Below are positions 7,902 through 16,302 of a stretch of 64,000 nucleotides of DNA, piece by piece. The notes beneath the pieces are model-generated. The model worked only from the letters and a program-made list of their open reading frames with translations, made no database searches and was not told the DNA's origin. Origin of the DNA: Sedimentibacter sp. (lineage in GTDB: Bacteria; Bacillota; Clostridia; Tissierellales; Sedimentibacteraceae); assembly GCA_018436705.1 (NCBI GenBank), contig JAHDLA010000004.1:124001-188000 (forward strand). The letters run 5' to 3'. A program made the position numbers and the translations under genes. Positions within the stretch are counted from its first letter, which is position 1, and each line of letters starts with the position of its first letter.

Positions 7902-8780
7902 ATGATTTATAAATATGATGCTTCTATAATCGGCGGCGATTCACGCCAGACTTATCTCGCTTCATTTTTGAACAAATCAGGCTTTAAAATAATTACCTTC
8001 GGATTATCCGGAAACATATCGGCAAAAACAGCAGACAAAGCTGATTCTCTGCACCATGCTATGGAATTGAGTAACACCTTGATTACGCCGATACCATTTT
8101 CAAGAGATAAGGTAAATATAAACAGCACGTACAGAGATTCAGGAAGCCTTTCAATCGAAGAATTTACAGCTTGTCTAAATCAACAGCATTATTTAATAGG
8201 AGGAAATATTCCGGAAAAAGTTACGGAGTACTGTAAAGCAAAGAATATTTCATATTATGATCTGATGAAAAATGAAAGCCTTGTACTCTTTAATGCCATT
8301 TCCACCGCTGAAGGTGCAATAGCGGAAGCGATACTAAAGAGTAATATTAACCTGCACAGAAACAATGCACTGGTATTAGGTTACGGAAAATGCGGCAGGG
8401 TATTAGCATCAAAATTAAATACGCTTGGTGCTAATGTTACAGTTGCAGCAAGAAAAGAAAGTTCTCTGACGGAAGCCTATACCAATAACCTCTCGTATAT
8501 TCGATTTGATGAAAATAACCTTGATGTACGTGATTTTAATTTCATATTTAATACAATTCCTTCACTTGTTCTCAACGAAAAAATATTGTCGTCAGTTTCT
8601 TCGGATACTACTATTATAGACATTGCATCATCCCCCGGGGGAGTTGACTATGAATGTGCCGAGAGACTTAATCTAAACGCACATCTATGTCTTGGCATTC
8701 CTGGAAGGACAGCTCCTAAATCCTCGGCAGAATTTCTTGCCAAAGCAATTATTCCAATTTTGAAAGAAAGAAGTGATTAA
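7902..8780 (+). CDS. dpaA: Dipicolinate synthase subunit A
   Basis: A 292-residue protein that, with DpaB, converts the lysine-pathway intermediate dihydrodipicolinate to dipicolinic acid in the mother cell; dipicolinate then accumulates in the spore core. The Rossmann motif VLGYGKCGRVLASKL lies at about 160-175, and the early GGDSRQTYLASFL segment is typical of DpaA. The ATG at 7902 has GGGGAG upstream; the longer frame from 7848 includes the sigma-K promoter and is rejected. DpaB overlaps its end by 8 bp, so the two are translationally coupled. Many clostridia lack this enzyme and use EtfA instead, so presence of the Bacillus-type dpaAB is informative. Confidence 0.9.
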   Translation: MIYKYDASIIGGDSRQTYLASFLNKSGFKIITFGLSGNISAKTADKADSLHHAMELSNTLITPIPFSRDKVNINSTYRDSGSLSIEEFTACLNQQHYLIGGNIPEKVTEYCKAKNISYYDLMKNESLVLFNAISTAEGAIAEAILKSNINLHRNNALVLGYGKCGRVLASKLNTLGANVTVAARKESSLTEAYTNNLSYIRFDENNLDVRDFNFIFNTIPSLVLNEKILSSVSSDTTIIDIASSPGGVDYECAERLNLNAHLCLGIPGRTAPKSSAEFLAKAIIPILKERSD

Positions 8781-9369
8781 TTTGACCTTATCAGGAAAGA
8801 AAGTGGGAATTGGCATAACCGGTTCCTTTTGTACTTTTGAAAAAATAGTACCTCAAATAGTAAAAATAGCCGAGCAGTGTGATAATTTATATTCTGTTTT
8901 TTCATTTAACGCGCAATCTATAGACAGCCGCTTCGGAAACGCAGAAGACTACATTCAAATTTTATCTGAAATAACAGGGAAGCCGCCGATTACAACAATT
9001 GAAGGGGCTGAGCCTGTGGGGCCTAAAAACATGTTCGATATATTTTTAATTGCCCCTTGCACAGGCAATACGGCAGCAAAGCTTGCCAACGCAATTACGG
9101 ACACACCCGTCCTAATGGCGGCAAAAGCGCACCTAAGAGGAAATAAACCTGTTGTTATTTCTATTTCAACAAATGATGCACTTGGAATGAACTTTGAAAA
9201 CATAGCAAGGCTGTACAACACTAAAAATATTTACTTCGTACCTTTTGGACAGGATAACTATAATGGAAAACCGAATTCCATGACAGCTCATATTGACAAT
9301 ATAATTCCGGCAATGGAAATGGCTTTGGAAGGTAAGCAGCTTCAGCCGGTAATTTGCGGACCGAAATAA
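8773..9369 (+). CDS. dpaB: Dipicolinate synthase subunit B
   Basis: A 198-residue flavoprotein-like subunit of dipicolinate synthase. It begins LSGKKVGIGITGSFCTFEK, and the FDIFLIAPCTGNTAAKLANA segment is the conserved flavodoxin/Dfp-like core of SpoVFB. GTG at 8773 is the first start; TTG at 8782 is an alternative with the same downstream sequence. It overlaps dpaA by 8 bp and is followed at once by a strong terminator whose left arm includes its stop codon, so the operon consists of only the two genes. Confidence 0.9.
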   Translation: MINLTLSGKKVGIGITGSFCTFEKIVPQIVKIAEQCDNLYSVFSFNAQSIDSRFGNAEDYIQILSEITGKPPITTIEGAEPVGPKNMFDIFLIAPCTGNTAAKLANAITDTPVLMAAKAHLRGNKPVVISISTNDALGMNFENIARLYNTKNIYFVPFGQDNYNGKPNSMTAHIDNIIPAMEMALEGKQLQPVICGPK

Positions 9370-9406
9370 AAATTCAGGGAAAAGTATCCCTGAATTTTTA
9401 TTTCGG
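9361..9406. terminator. 20-bp-arm terminator after dpaAB
   Basis: CCGAAATAAAAATTCAGGGA and its exact complement flank a 6-base loop, with the A/T runs in the stem giving the U-tract. The dpaB stop codon lies inside the left arm. The symmetry would let it work in both directions. Confidence 0.85.
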
Positions 9407-9681
9407 TATTAACCTTATTCTGCATTAATATAGTTTTTAAAATGAAAGTAAATAAATAACATTTATAAAAAAATATAAAAAAACCGAAACTTTTTTGGCT
9501 GCCTTTCGTCATATATTATATGATGGGAATTATTTGTTAAAATTTAATATTTTTACGATAATCTATAGGGGAGGCAGCGAAGAAAAATTTTTATGTCTTT
9601 CCTGGGACTTGTATTATTAACAGCCAGCTACATTCTAGGAAGATACATTTAAATGTAATTGAAAAACAAGGGGGACAGAGG
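9407..9681 (+). other. Leader of the 9682 gene, possible structured RNA
   Basis: This stretch contains a small hairpin (CATAT-ATT-ATATG at about 9510-9522) and GCTGCC (about 9499-9504) that can pair with GGCAGC (about 9573-9578) over a long AT-rich loop, closing a possible folded domain. I do not recognise a known riboswitch class; the c-di-GMP, SAM and T-box signatures are absent. Confidence 0.25.
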
Positions 9682-10053
9682 ATGAGCAAAGAAAATAAAA
9701 CAAGCTTTGTAATTTTAATATGTTCAATAATCATTTTTATTTTATCTGTCAATATTTTTACATTTACTGTAAACTCAGCATACAAAGTCTTAATAGATAA
9801 TCTTTCATCTGCTTCAACAGATTATTTAGGGGCGAGCTCAATATCACCGGATAAATTAAAAAATATTGATATTGCTTTAAGCAACCTAGAGGTAATAAGG
9901 TCGGAAACAAGCTCTGCTTTGCTGAGCAAGTTGTTGAATACTAAAATTACACCGGAAAACATAAATGATGCCAATAGTACATATGTATATATCACTCATA
10001 ACCATGATGAAATAAATCCAGTGAATATAAAAAGCCGGAGACTATATAATTGA
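9682..10053 (+). CDS. Single-pass membrane protein, unknown
   Basis: A 123-residue protein with a short cytoplasmic N-terminus, one membrane segment (about residues 8-30) and a roughly 90-residue polar domain that is predicted to be helical and extracellular. It resembles the sensor-side layout of chemoreceptors or histidine kinases but has no HAMP, kinase or methyl-accepting region. A G-rich ribosome site (AAGGGGGACAGAGG) precedes the ATG. It stands alone between two strong terminators (dpaAB and thiC ends). I do not recognise it. Confidence 0.5.
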   Translation: MSKENKTSFVILICSIIIFILSVNIFTFTVNSAYKVLIDNLSSASTDYLGASSISPDKLKNIDIALSNLEVIRSETSSALLSKLLNTKITPENINDANSTYVYITHNHDEINPVNIKSRRLYN

Positions 10054-10093
10054 AAACAGAGGGCAAATCGGAGTTAAAAAAAGCGTGTAAGCT

Positions 10094-10140
10094 ACAGGAG
10101 GTTTTTTAGAAATTTCTTTCTAAAAAACCTCCTGTTATTT
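10094..10140. terminator. Bidirectional terminator between the 9682 gene and thiC
   Basis: ACAGGAGGTTTTTTAGAAA pairs exactly with the sequence at 10117-10135 around a 4-base loop. Runs of T on the plus strand and of the complementary base on the minus strand suit termination of the two convergent genes. Confidence 0.85.
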
Positions 10141-10145
10141 TTAAA

Positions 10146-11450
10146 TTATTTACAGAGTTCTACCTTTTTTCCCTCTAATATGTGGTTTGTTGTACGCATT
10201 GCACACATTTTTCCGCACATTGAGCAGCTGTTCTTGTCCGAAGGAGGTGTGCTTTCAAAATATTTTCTCGCTTTTTCTCCGTCTAAGGCAAGCGAAAACA
10301 TTTCTTCCCAGTCTATCCTTCTGCGTGCATCACTCATTCGATTGTCCATATCCCTTGAGCCTGGGATTCCCTTTGCGATGTCGGCAGCATGAGCAGCAAT
10401 TTTGCTGGCAGCTATTCCTTCTCTAACATCGTCTAGGTCCGGCAGACGCAGGTGTTCGGCCGGAGTAACATAGCAAAGGAAATCGGCTCCGTTTGCTGCG
10501 GCAATTGCACCGCCAATGGCTGAAGTTATGTGATCATATCCTGGAGCGATATCCGTTACAATAGGCCCAAGAACGTAAAACGGTGCATTGTGACAAATAC
10601 GCTTTTGAAGTGTCATGTTTGCAGCAATTTCATTCATAGCCATATGTCCCGGTCCTTCAACCATCACTTGAACATCATGATCCCACGCACGTTTTGTTAA
10701 ATTACCTATTTCAATCAGCTCACTGATTTGAGCAGCATCGGTACTATCTGCAATAGATCCTGGTCTCAGGGCATCTCCAAGGCTGATAGTAACATCATAC
10801 TCCCTAAGTATATCAAGCAAATCATCATAATATTCAAAAAACGGATTTTCGTTTCCTGTCATTTCCATCCAAGCAAATAATAGAGAACCGCCTCTTGAAA
10901 CTATGTTTGTAAGACGTTTTTCTCGCTTTAGGGATTCTATGGCACGTCGGTTTATTCCGGCATGTATCGTCATAAAATCAACGCCTTCCTTTGCATGAGC
11001 TTCAACAACTCTAAAAAAATCCTGTGCGGATATTTCAGACAACTCTTTTTCAAGATATCCCACAGCATCATACATAGGCACTGTTCCTATCATAGCACCG
11101 GACATTGCAATTAACTCTTTGCGAAAGGAATTTGTTTTTCCGTAGTTGCTTAAATCCATTATTGATTCGCATCCGAATTTCAGCGACAATTTCACTTTTT
11201 CAATTTCTAGGCTGTAATTCTTACAGTCTCCTGAAATTCCCAGATTTACATTAATTTTAGTCCTAAGTCCTGTCCCTATTCCCTCAGGTGACAGAGAAGT
11301 GTGATTAATATTTGCAGGAATAGCTACCTGGCCGCACGCTACCAGCTGACAAAGTTTATCAGCCTGCATGCCTTCTTTTTCTGCAACGACCTTCATTTCC
11401 TTAGTAATAAATCCTTTTTTTGCTGCTTCCATCTGTGTTTTGTACTTCAT
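10146..11450 (-). CDS. thiC: Phosphomethylpyrimidine synthase ThiC
   Basis: A 434-residue radical-SAM enzyme that rearranges aminoimidazole ribotide to the hydroxymethylpyrimidine phosphate half of thiamine. The C-terminal cluster motif [11 protein letters not shown] gives the CxxCxxxxC ligands of the 4Fe-4S centre, and the body ([31 protein letters not shown]) is typical of the short clostridial form. A GGAGG lies 6 nt before the ATG. It is a single-gene transcript here: a sigma-A promoter, a TPP riboswitch with an attenuator, and a terminator shared with the convergent neighbour enclose it. No other thi genes are in the window. Confidence 0.97.
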   Translation of the reverse strand: MKYKTQMEAAKKGFITKEMKVVAEKEGMQADKLCQLVACGQVAIPANINHTSLSPEGIGTGLRTKINVNLGISGDCKNYSLEIEKVKLSLKFGCESIMDLSNYGKTNSFRKELIAMSGAMIGTVPMYDAVGYLEKELSEISAQDFFRVVEAHAKEGVDFMTIHAGINRRAIESLKREKRLTNIVSRGGSLLFAWMEMTGNENPFFEYYDDLLDILREYDVTISLGDALRPGSIADSTDAAQISELIEIGNLTKRAWDHDVQVMVEGPGHMAMNEIAANMTLQKRICHNAPFYVLGPIVTDIAPGYDHITSAIGGAIAAANGADFLCYVTPAEHLRLPDLDDVREGIAASKIAAHAADIAKGIPGSRDMDNRMSDARRRIDWEEMFSLALDGEKARKYFESTPPSDKNSCSMCGKMCAMRTTNHILEGKKVELCK

Positions 11451-11520
11451 GAATACCTCCGTTATTTTGGTTTCAGCCTATATCTTTAGGCTTGGCAGAG
11501 CCTGGGAATATTGGGGGCAA

Positions 11521-11551
11521 ATAAAAAACGCCCACCTGAAAGGCAAGCGTT
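11521..11551 (-). terminator. Attenuator of the thiC TPP riboswitch
   Basis: On the minus strand AACGC-TTGCCT pairs with AGGTGG-GCGTT and is followed by TTTTTTAT, directly downstream of the aptamer and 70 bp before the thiC start. This is the intrinsic terminator expected to form when thiamine pyrophosphate is bound. Confidence 0.75.
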
Positions 11552-11568
11552 ATAAATAATAGCAATAT

Positions 11569-11645
11569 CGCTCCCTACCACGGTGTTAACCGTCAGGTTC
11601 AAAGGGTTAGGTTTTAACCTTCTCAACTGAATCCAGTTCCCCTGC
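11569..11645 (-). ncRNA. TPP riboswitch (THI element)
   Basis: Read on the minus strand the leader contains AGGGGAACTGG, the GTTGAGA variant of the CUGAGA box, ACCCTTTGAACCTGA and GTGGTAGGGA in that order, which are the conserved pieces of the TPP aptamer. It starts only a few bases after the predicted transcription start and is followed by an attenuator, so thiC is turned off by thiamine pyrophosphate through premature termination. Confidence 0.95.
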
Positions 11646-11652
11646 TGCTTAT

Positions 11653-11681
11653 ATTTTACTATCATATTGAATGTGTGTCAA
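11653..11681 (-). promoter_or_regulatory. Sigma-A promoter of thiC
   Basis: Minus strand TTGACA, 17-bp spacer, TAAAAT (5 of 6 in the -10). The predicted start is about 8 bp before the TPP aptamer. Confidence 0.75.
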
Positions 11682-11799
11682 CATTTACAAATATCTGCCA
11701 ATAAAATTATTACCAAAATCAGAAATAATTAATAATTTTATACAATTGCTGCTTTGATTATATATTTATATATATTTAAAAAGATGCCCACAGGTGTTA

Positions 11800-11829
11800 T
11801 CATAGTACAAGTTACCTATGCATAATTTA
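11800..11829 (+). promoter_or_regulatory. Candidate sigma-E promoter for yqfCD
   Basis: TCATAGT, 14-bp spacer, CATAATTTA approximate the early mother-cell sigma-E pattern, 52 bp before yqfC. In B. subtilis yqfCD belong to the sigma-E regulon, which makes this placement reasonable. The match is not strict. Confidence 0.4.
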
Positions 11830-11880
11830 TTATAAGACAACTCTCATGTTTAAGCATGATCAAGCCATAAGGAGGCATGT

Positions 11881-12162
11881 ATGGGAAAATTCAACAACCT
11901 TAGGAGCAAGCTGGCGGATGATTTAGAAATCCCCAATGATGCATTGTCGGATAATTTTGATTTAAAAATGCATGGAAATAAAAAAGTCATAATTGAAAAC
12001 CATTTGGGTATGACTGTATACGAAAATGATGAGGTGGGGATAAAGACTGCAGAAAACACCATTTTGATAAAGGGATCGAAATTTAAGATAGAAGAGATAA
12101 GTAATTATAATGTAATTATAAGGGGAAATATCAATCAAATTATATTTGGCAAGAAGGAGTAA
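11881..12162 (+). CDS. yqfC: Sporulation protein YqfC
   Basis: A 93-residue protein of the YqfC (YabP-like) family, needed for normal sporulation in B. subtilis. The features are the N-terminal basic segment, the strand pattern MHGNKKVIIENHLGMTVYEN and the ending NVIIRGNINQIIFGKKE, together with its invariable neighbour yqfD starting 3 nt after its stop. AAGGAGG lies before the ATG. Its molecular role is unknown. It heads a conserved yqfC-yqfD-phoH-ybeY-cdd-era-recO gene order. Confidence 0.9.
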   Translation: MGKFNNLRSKLADDLEIPNDALSDNFDLKMHGNKKVIIENHLGMTVYENDEVGIKTAENTILIKGSKFKIEEISNYNVIIRGNINQIIFGKKE

Positions 12163-12164
12163 GT

Positions 12165-13373
12165 ATGCTTATATTTAAGTTGATGTATTTATTGAGAGGC
12201 TATGTTATAGTGCGGCTTAAGGCATCTAACTGCGAAAAAATAATAAATTTACTCCGAAGAAAAGGCATTCGAATGTGGGATGTAGAAAAAAACAAGGAAT
12301 CCGTAAGGTTTAAAATTTCATATGAAGATTACAGAAAGTATGAAGAAATATTGCGAGAAACAAAGACAGAGGCAGTCAGCAAAAAAGGTTTTGCATTAAA
12401 ACTCAGAAAATTAAGAGTTCGCAAAGGCTTTATTGTTGGACTTTTTATTCTTTTCATATGCCTTTACATAATATCATCTCTGGTATGGAGTGTACAGATT
12501 GTAGGTACAACAAATCTTACAGCTAAAGAAATAATGAGGACGCTGGATGAAAACAGCATAAAAATTCCTATTGCTCACACAGCAATAAAAACTAAAAAAA
12601 TAGAGGCTCTTCTATACAGCAGGTTTGAAAATTTTAAATTTGTTGAGGTGTATATTGAAGGATCGAACTTAATCATATTTGTGAAGGAAAAAGATTCTGA
12701 AAAGGCAGAAATAAAAACCAACGAACCATCAAGCATTATTTCAGTCAAAAATGCCATAATAAATAAGGTAATAGCAAAGAGCGGCCAACCTGTAGTCAAG
12801 GAAGGTGACGTGGTTTATGAAGGGCAGACTTTGGTTATGGGAATGGTTAAAAATAAAAATTCCGATGAATTTATGATGGTCCCCTCTGAAGGAACTATCT
12901 ACGGCAAGACATATTACAATTTTGAAATGAAGGAAGAAAAGCTCAGGGAAATTGAAACAGCTACAAACAAAAGTAAAAATGTTTATTACTTGCAAATAAA
13001 TGGCAATGGTATTAAAATAATAGGTGACAAAGATCCCTATGAAAATTATAATTATAGGGAGAAAATAATTAACATACCGATAATTTCAAATTTATCTGAT
13101 ATTGCACTTGTAAAAGGAACATACTATGAACAGGAGCTCAAACCATTTGAAATAGATGAAGCCACAGCAAAAAACACTATGACTGTTAATATGTATGATG
13201 ATCTATTGAAAAAATGCGGCGCTGATGCTAAAATACTAAAATCATCCATAAATTTTTCAGAGGATGAAAAATATTACTATCTCAGGGCACAAATTGAAAT
13301 TATCGAAGACATAGGCGAAAAGGTAAGATTGTATCCAATGATGCCCGCCGACAACGAAGATGGAACAACATAG
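12165..13373 (+). CDS. yqfD: Sporulation protein YqfD
   Basis: A 402-residue membrane-anchored sporulation protein. One membrane segment (about residues 92-112, IVGLFILFICLYIISSLVW) follows a cytoplasmic N-terminal domain; the rest should be outside the mother-cell membrane and contains a POTRA-like or beta-rich region (IVGTTNLTAKEIMRTLDENS). The family is linked to the engulfment-stage membranes and required for efficient sporulation, but its activity is not defined. The AAGGAG ahead of the ATG overlaps the end of yqfC, indicating coupling. Confidence 0.9.
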   Translation: MLIFKLMYLLRGYVIVRLKASNCEKIINLLRRKGIRMWDVEKNKESVRFKISYEDYRKYEEILRETKTEAVSKKGFALKLRKLRVRKGFIVGLFILFICLYIISSLVWSVQIVGTTNLTAKEIMRTLDENSIKIPIAHTAIKTKKIEALLYSRFENFKFVEVYIEGSNLIIFVKEKDSEKAEIKTNEPSSIISVKNAIINKVIAKSGQPVVKEGDVVYEGQTLVMGMVKNKNSDEFMMVPSEGTIYGKTYYNFEMKEEKLREIETATNKSKNVYYLQINGNGIKIIGDKDPYENYNYREKIINIPIISNLSDIALVKGTYYEQELKPFEIDEATAKNTMTVNMYDDLLKKCGADAKILKSSINFSEDEKYYYLRAQIEIIEDIGEKVRLYPMMPADNEDGTT

Positions 13374-13391
13374 ATTATTCTAGGAGGATTA

Positions 13392-14357
13392 ATGGAGCTG
13401 TACGAAGAAAATGTTTTAATGGCAAATGAAGATAACCTTATAAGGCTTTTAGGAATTCATGACAAAAATATTAAAATAATAAAAAGCTATTTTGATGTCA
13501 ATATACTTATAAGAAGCGGTGTCATCAAGGTTACAGGAGATAAGAAGAAAACAGAAGCAGTCGTTAAGATATTAAAAGACATGATTAATGTAATTGACAC
13601 GGAAGGCGAGATAAGCGATCAGAAGGTAGTTTATTTAATTGAAGCAAACAATTCAAATTCCGGTATAGACTATAATGAAATATTAAAGGATGTAATTGTC
13701 ACCACTGCATCGGGAAGAATTATAAAACCTAAAACAGTGGGACAAAAAAGATACATGGATATTATAAACAGGAAGGATATAACATTTGGAATTGGCCCTG
13801 CCGGTACTGGAAAGACTTATCTGGCAGTTGCCGCAGCGGTAAATTCATTTAGAAAAAAAGAGGTTGACAGGATAATTCTTACAAGACCTGCGGTGGAAGC
13901 AGGAGAAAAACTGGGATTCCTGCCAGGTGATCTGCAGGACAAGGTTGATCCTTATCTGAGACCCCTTTATGACGCTTTGTTTGACATAATGGGACCTGAA
14001 AATTACCTAAAAAACGTGGAAAAGCAGCTTATCGAAGTTGCTCCTCTCGCATATATGAGAGGGCGTACTCTCGATTCATCCTTCATCATTCTTGATGAGG
14101 CTCAAAACACAACAAATGAGCAGATGAAGATGTTTTTGACGCGTATAGGCTACGGATCGAAGGCGGTCATAACGGGAGACATTACCCAGGTAGACCTTCC
14201 TGCGGGAAAGAAGTCCGGACTTAAGACTGTTGCAAGGATTTTAAAGGATATTGAAGATATAGGATTCATGTATTTTAACACGACTGATGTGGTAAGACAC
14301 AAACTGGTTCAGGACATAATTAAAGCATACGAAAGATACGAGGGAAAAAATGATTGA
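13392..14357 (+). CDS. PhoH-like ATPase
   Basis: A 321-residue PhoH family P-loop ATPase, linked to RNA metabolism and ribosome maturation through its constant partner YbeY. Walker A is GIGPAGTGKTYLA (about 134-146) and Walker B is FIILDEAQNTT; an N-terminal KH-like region (about 20-75) precedes them. AGGAGG sits 4 nt before the ATG. The last 8 bp overlap ybeY, so the two proteins are probably made in a coupled way. Helicase activity has been suggested for relatives, but is not proved. Confidence 0.92.
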   Translation: MELYEENVLMANEDNLIRLLGIHDKNIKIIKSYFDVNILIRSGVIKVTGDKKKTEAVVKILKDMINVIDTEGEISDQKVVYLIEANNSNSGIDYNEILKDVIVTTASGRIIKPKTVGQKRYMDIINRKDITFGIGPAGTGKTYLAVAAAVNSFRKKEVDRIILTRPAVEAGEKLGFLPGDLQDKVDPYLRPLYDALFDIMGPENYLKNVEKQLIEVAPLAYMRGRTLDSSFIILDEAQNTTNEQMKMFLTRIGYGSKAVITGDITQVDLPAGKKSGLKTVARILKDIEDIGFMYFNTTDVVRHKLVQDIIKAYERYEGKND

Positions 14358-14799
14358 TGTATTATTTGATAACAGACAGGATGTAATGGAAATTACAGAC
14401 GAAAATATGAAGGCTGTTGAAAATGCTATAGATGCTGTGCTTGAAGAAGAAGGGTGTGAGGGAGACTACGAGGTAAGTGTTTCCTTCGTTACCAATGATG
14501 AAATAAAGGAACTTAACAGAGATTACAGAAATGTTGACTCGGAAACAGATGTATTGTCATTTCCAATGGATGATGACGAATTTAACGGAGTTATCATACT
14601 TGGCGACATTGTACTTTCAACTCAGAAAATAATTGAACAAGCCAATGATTTCGGCCACAGTCTGGAAAGAGAAATGTTGTATCTGACAGTGCACAGCATG
14701 CTTCACCTGTTGGGATATGACCATATGAATGCATCCGAAAAGGATGAAATGCGCTCAAAAGAAAAAGAGATTATGAAAAGACTTAAAATATATAAATAA
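14350..14799 (+). CDS. ybeY: Endoribonuclease YbeY
   Basis: A 149-residue zinc-dependent single-strand endoribonuclease involved in 16S rRNA 3' end processing and ribosome quality control. The metal-binding motif is HSMLHLLGYDHMN (three histidines), and DTDVLSF-type sequence appears as ETDVLSFPM. It starts inside the end of the phoH gene, with a GAGGG upstream. Confidence 0.96.
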   Translation: MIDVLFDNRQDVMEITDENMKAVENAIDAVLEEEGCEGDYEVSVSFVTNDEIKELNRDYRNVDSETDVLSFPMDDDEFNGVIILGDIVLSTQKIIEQANDFGHSLEREMLYLTVHSMLHLLGYDHMNASEKDEMRSKEKEIMKRLKIYK

Positions 14800-14809
14800 G
14801 GAATTGTTT

Positions 14810-15874
14810 ATGAAAAAAATACTGTCTTATATAATGGTTTTAGTCATGGTATTTGCTGTATCCTGCAGCAGCAGGACATCTGTACCGCAGGATGCCGATA
14901 AGCCGGAAGCACCGGCAGAAGAGGAAAAAATACTAAAAACAGAAGAAACAGAAAAGCAGGAGGATGACCCAAACAAGATTGCTTCCCCTCTTGATGGCTT
15001 GAAATATTACCCCGAAGAATTGTCTAAAAGACCTGTAGCCCTGTCATTGGACAATCATCCTAATGCCAGGTGGCAGTCGGGATTGAAGGACGCGGAAATA
15101 GTCTATGAGTTTGAAGTAGAGTATCCATATACAAGATACCTTGCTGTGTATCTGGCAAAGGAACCTGAGCTTGTAGGGCCGGTAAGAAGTGCAAGGCCTT
15201 ACATAATTTATTACGCAATGGAAAATGATGCTGTGTTTGTGCATGTTGGCGGAAGCGAGGATGCTTTTTCAGAAATAAGAAGACTGGGCACTGCAGAAGT
15301 GGACGGACTGTATTCAGGTGCTATGTGGCGCTACAATGATACGGGAAAGTTTGCTCCCCACAATATGTACACAACTTTGCAATCCATACGAGACGAATCG
15401 GAAAGACTGGGTTTCAGATCTGATGCATCATTTGAAAAATATGATTTCAATGATAAGTCTGTTTCGCTTTCTAAAAAATATGACAGTGTAAGCGCTAAAA
15501 AAATCAATATTGCATATAATAAAGAAAATACTACCGAATATGTGTATGACGATGAATCAGGTCTTTATTTGCGTTTTAAAGACAGCGAAAAACATTTGGA
15601 TGAATTAGACAAAGAGCAGCTTAAAACTAAGAATATAATAGTTTTGGAGGCTCCTAAGAGCGTACTGGACAGTGAGGGCAGGCTTAAACTGAGAACAATA
15701 GGTACGGGAGAAGGAATGTATTTTACAAATGGAGAATTTGTAAATATTACTTGGAAAAAGGATTCCGAAAAGGAAAGAACAAGATTTTACATAGATGGGG
15801 AACAGCTTAAATTTAACCCCGGAAATACATGGATTCAAATAGTGGACAGCGTTGGCTGCGTTGCAGCTGAATAA
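14810..15874 (+). CDS. DUF3048 (YerB-like) lipoprotein
   Basis: A 354-residue exported lipoprotein. The N-terminus MKKILSYIMVLVMVFAVSCS has a lipobox ending at Cys20. The mature protein carries the two DUF3048 regions; RPVALSLDNHPNARWQSGL and GPVRSARPYIIYYAME are the hallmark segments of the first, about residues 65-135. B. subtilis YerB is the best known member and its role is unclear. TTG at 14804 is in frame, but TAAGGA is positioned for the ATG at 14810. It lies within the ybeY-cdd-era operon; a cell-envelope role is likely. Confidence 0.85.
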   Translation: MKKILSYIMVLVMVFAVSCSSRTSVPQDADKPEAPAEEEKILKTEETEKQEDDPNKIASPLDGLKYYPEELSKRPVALSLDNHPNARWQSGLKDAEIVYEFEVEYPYTRYLAVYLAKEPELVGPVRSARPYIIYYAMENDAVFVHVGGSEDAFSEIRRLGTAEVDGLYSGAMWRYNDTGKFAPHNMYTTLQSIRDESERLGFRSDASFEKYDFNDKSVSLSKKYDSVSAKKINIAYNKENTTEYVYDDESGLYLRFKDSEKHLDELDKEQLKTKNIIVLEAPKSVLDSEGRLKLRTIGTGEGMYFTNGEFVNITWKKDSEKERTRFYIDGEQLKFNPGNTWIQIVDSVGCVAAE

Positions 15875-15891
15875 ATGAAAAGGATGATAGT

Positions 15892-16284
15892 ATGGAAGAT
15901 AAATTATTGATAAAAATAGCTATAGAAGCGAGAGAAAAATCTTACAGCCCTTATTCTAAATTCAAGGTAGGAGCAGCTGTGTTTACTAAAAGCGGCAAAG
16001 TTTTTACCGGCTGCAATATAGAATCGGCTTCCTACTCTCCTACAATTTGTGCTGAAAGAGTAGCCGTTTCCAAATGCATATCCGAAGGTTACCGAGATAT
16101 TGAAAAAATTGCCGTTATCGGAAGCGAAACAAAGATTTCATTTCCTTGCGGAGTTTGCAGGCAGTTTTTGGTTGAATTCGGAAGAAATATAAAGGTTATA
16201 TGTGCCAAAAGCATAGATTCATACAAAATATATACATTAGATGAGCTCCTGCCCAACAGTTTTGGGCCGGAGGATTTAGAATAA
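15892..16284 (+). CDS. cdd: Cytidine deaminase
   Basis: A 130-residue homotetrameric-type cytidine deaminase for pyrimidine salvage (cytidine/deoxycytidine to uridine/deoxyuridine). The zinc site is complete: CAE in PTICAERVAVSK, with the catalytic glutamate, and PCGVCRQFL giving the two further cysteines. It also has the substrate motif FKVGAAVFTKSG. It is in the usual position just before era. Confidence 0.96.
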   Translation: MEDKLLIKIAIEAREKSYSPYSKFKVGAAVFTKSGKVFTGCNIESASYSPTICAERVAVSKCISEGYRDIEKIAVIGSETKISFPCGVCRQFLVEFGRNIKVICAKSIDSYKIYTLDELLPNSFGPEDLE

Positions 16285-16302
16285 CAACGAAAGAGGAAAA
16301 GA

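Noticed and set aside
9480..9600. c-di-GMP riboswitch before the 9682 gene
   Set aside because: The conserved GGRA tetraloop receptor and core sequences are missing.
11301..11559. Plus-strand frames across the thiC start and TPP leader
   Set aside because: They cover the riboswitch and the thiC coding strand; no ribosome site or conserved sequence.
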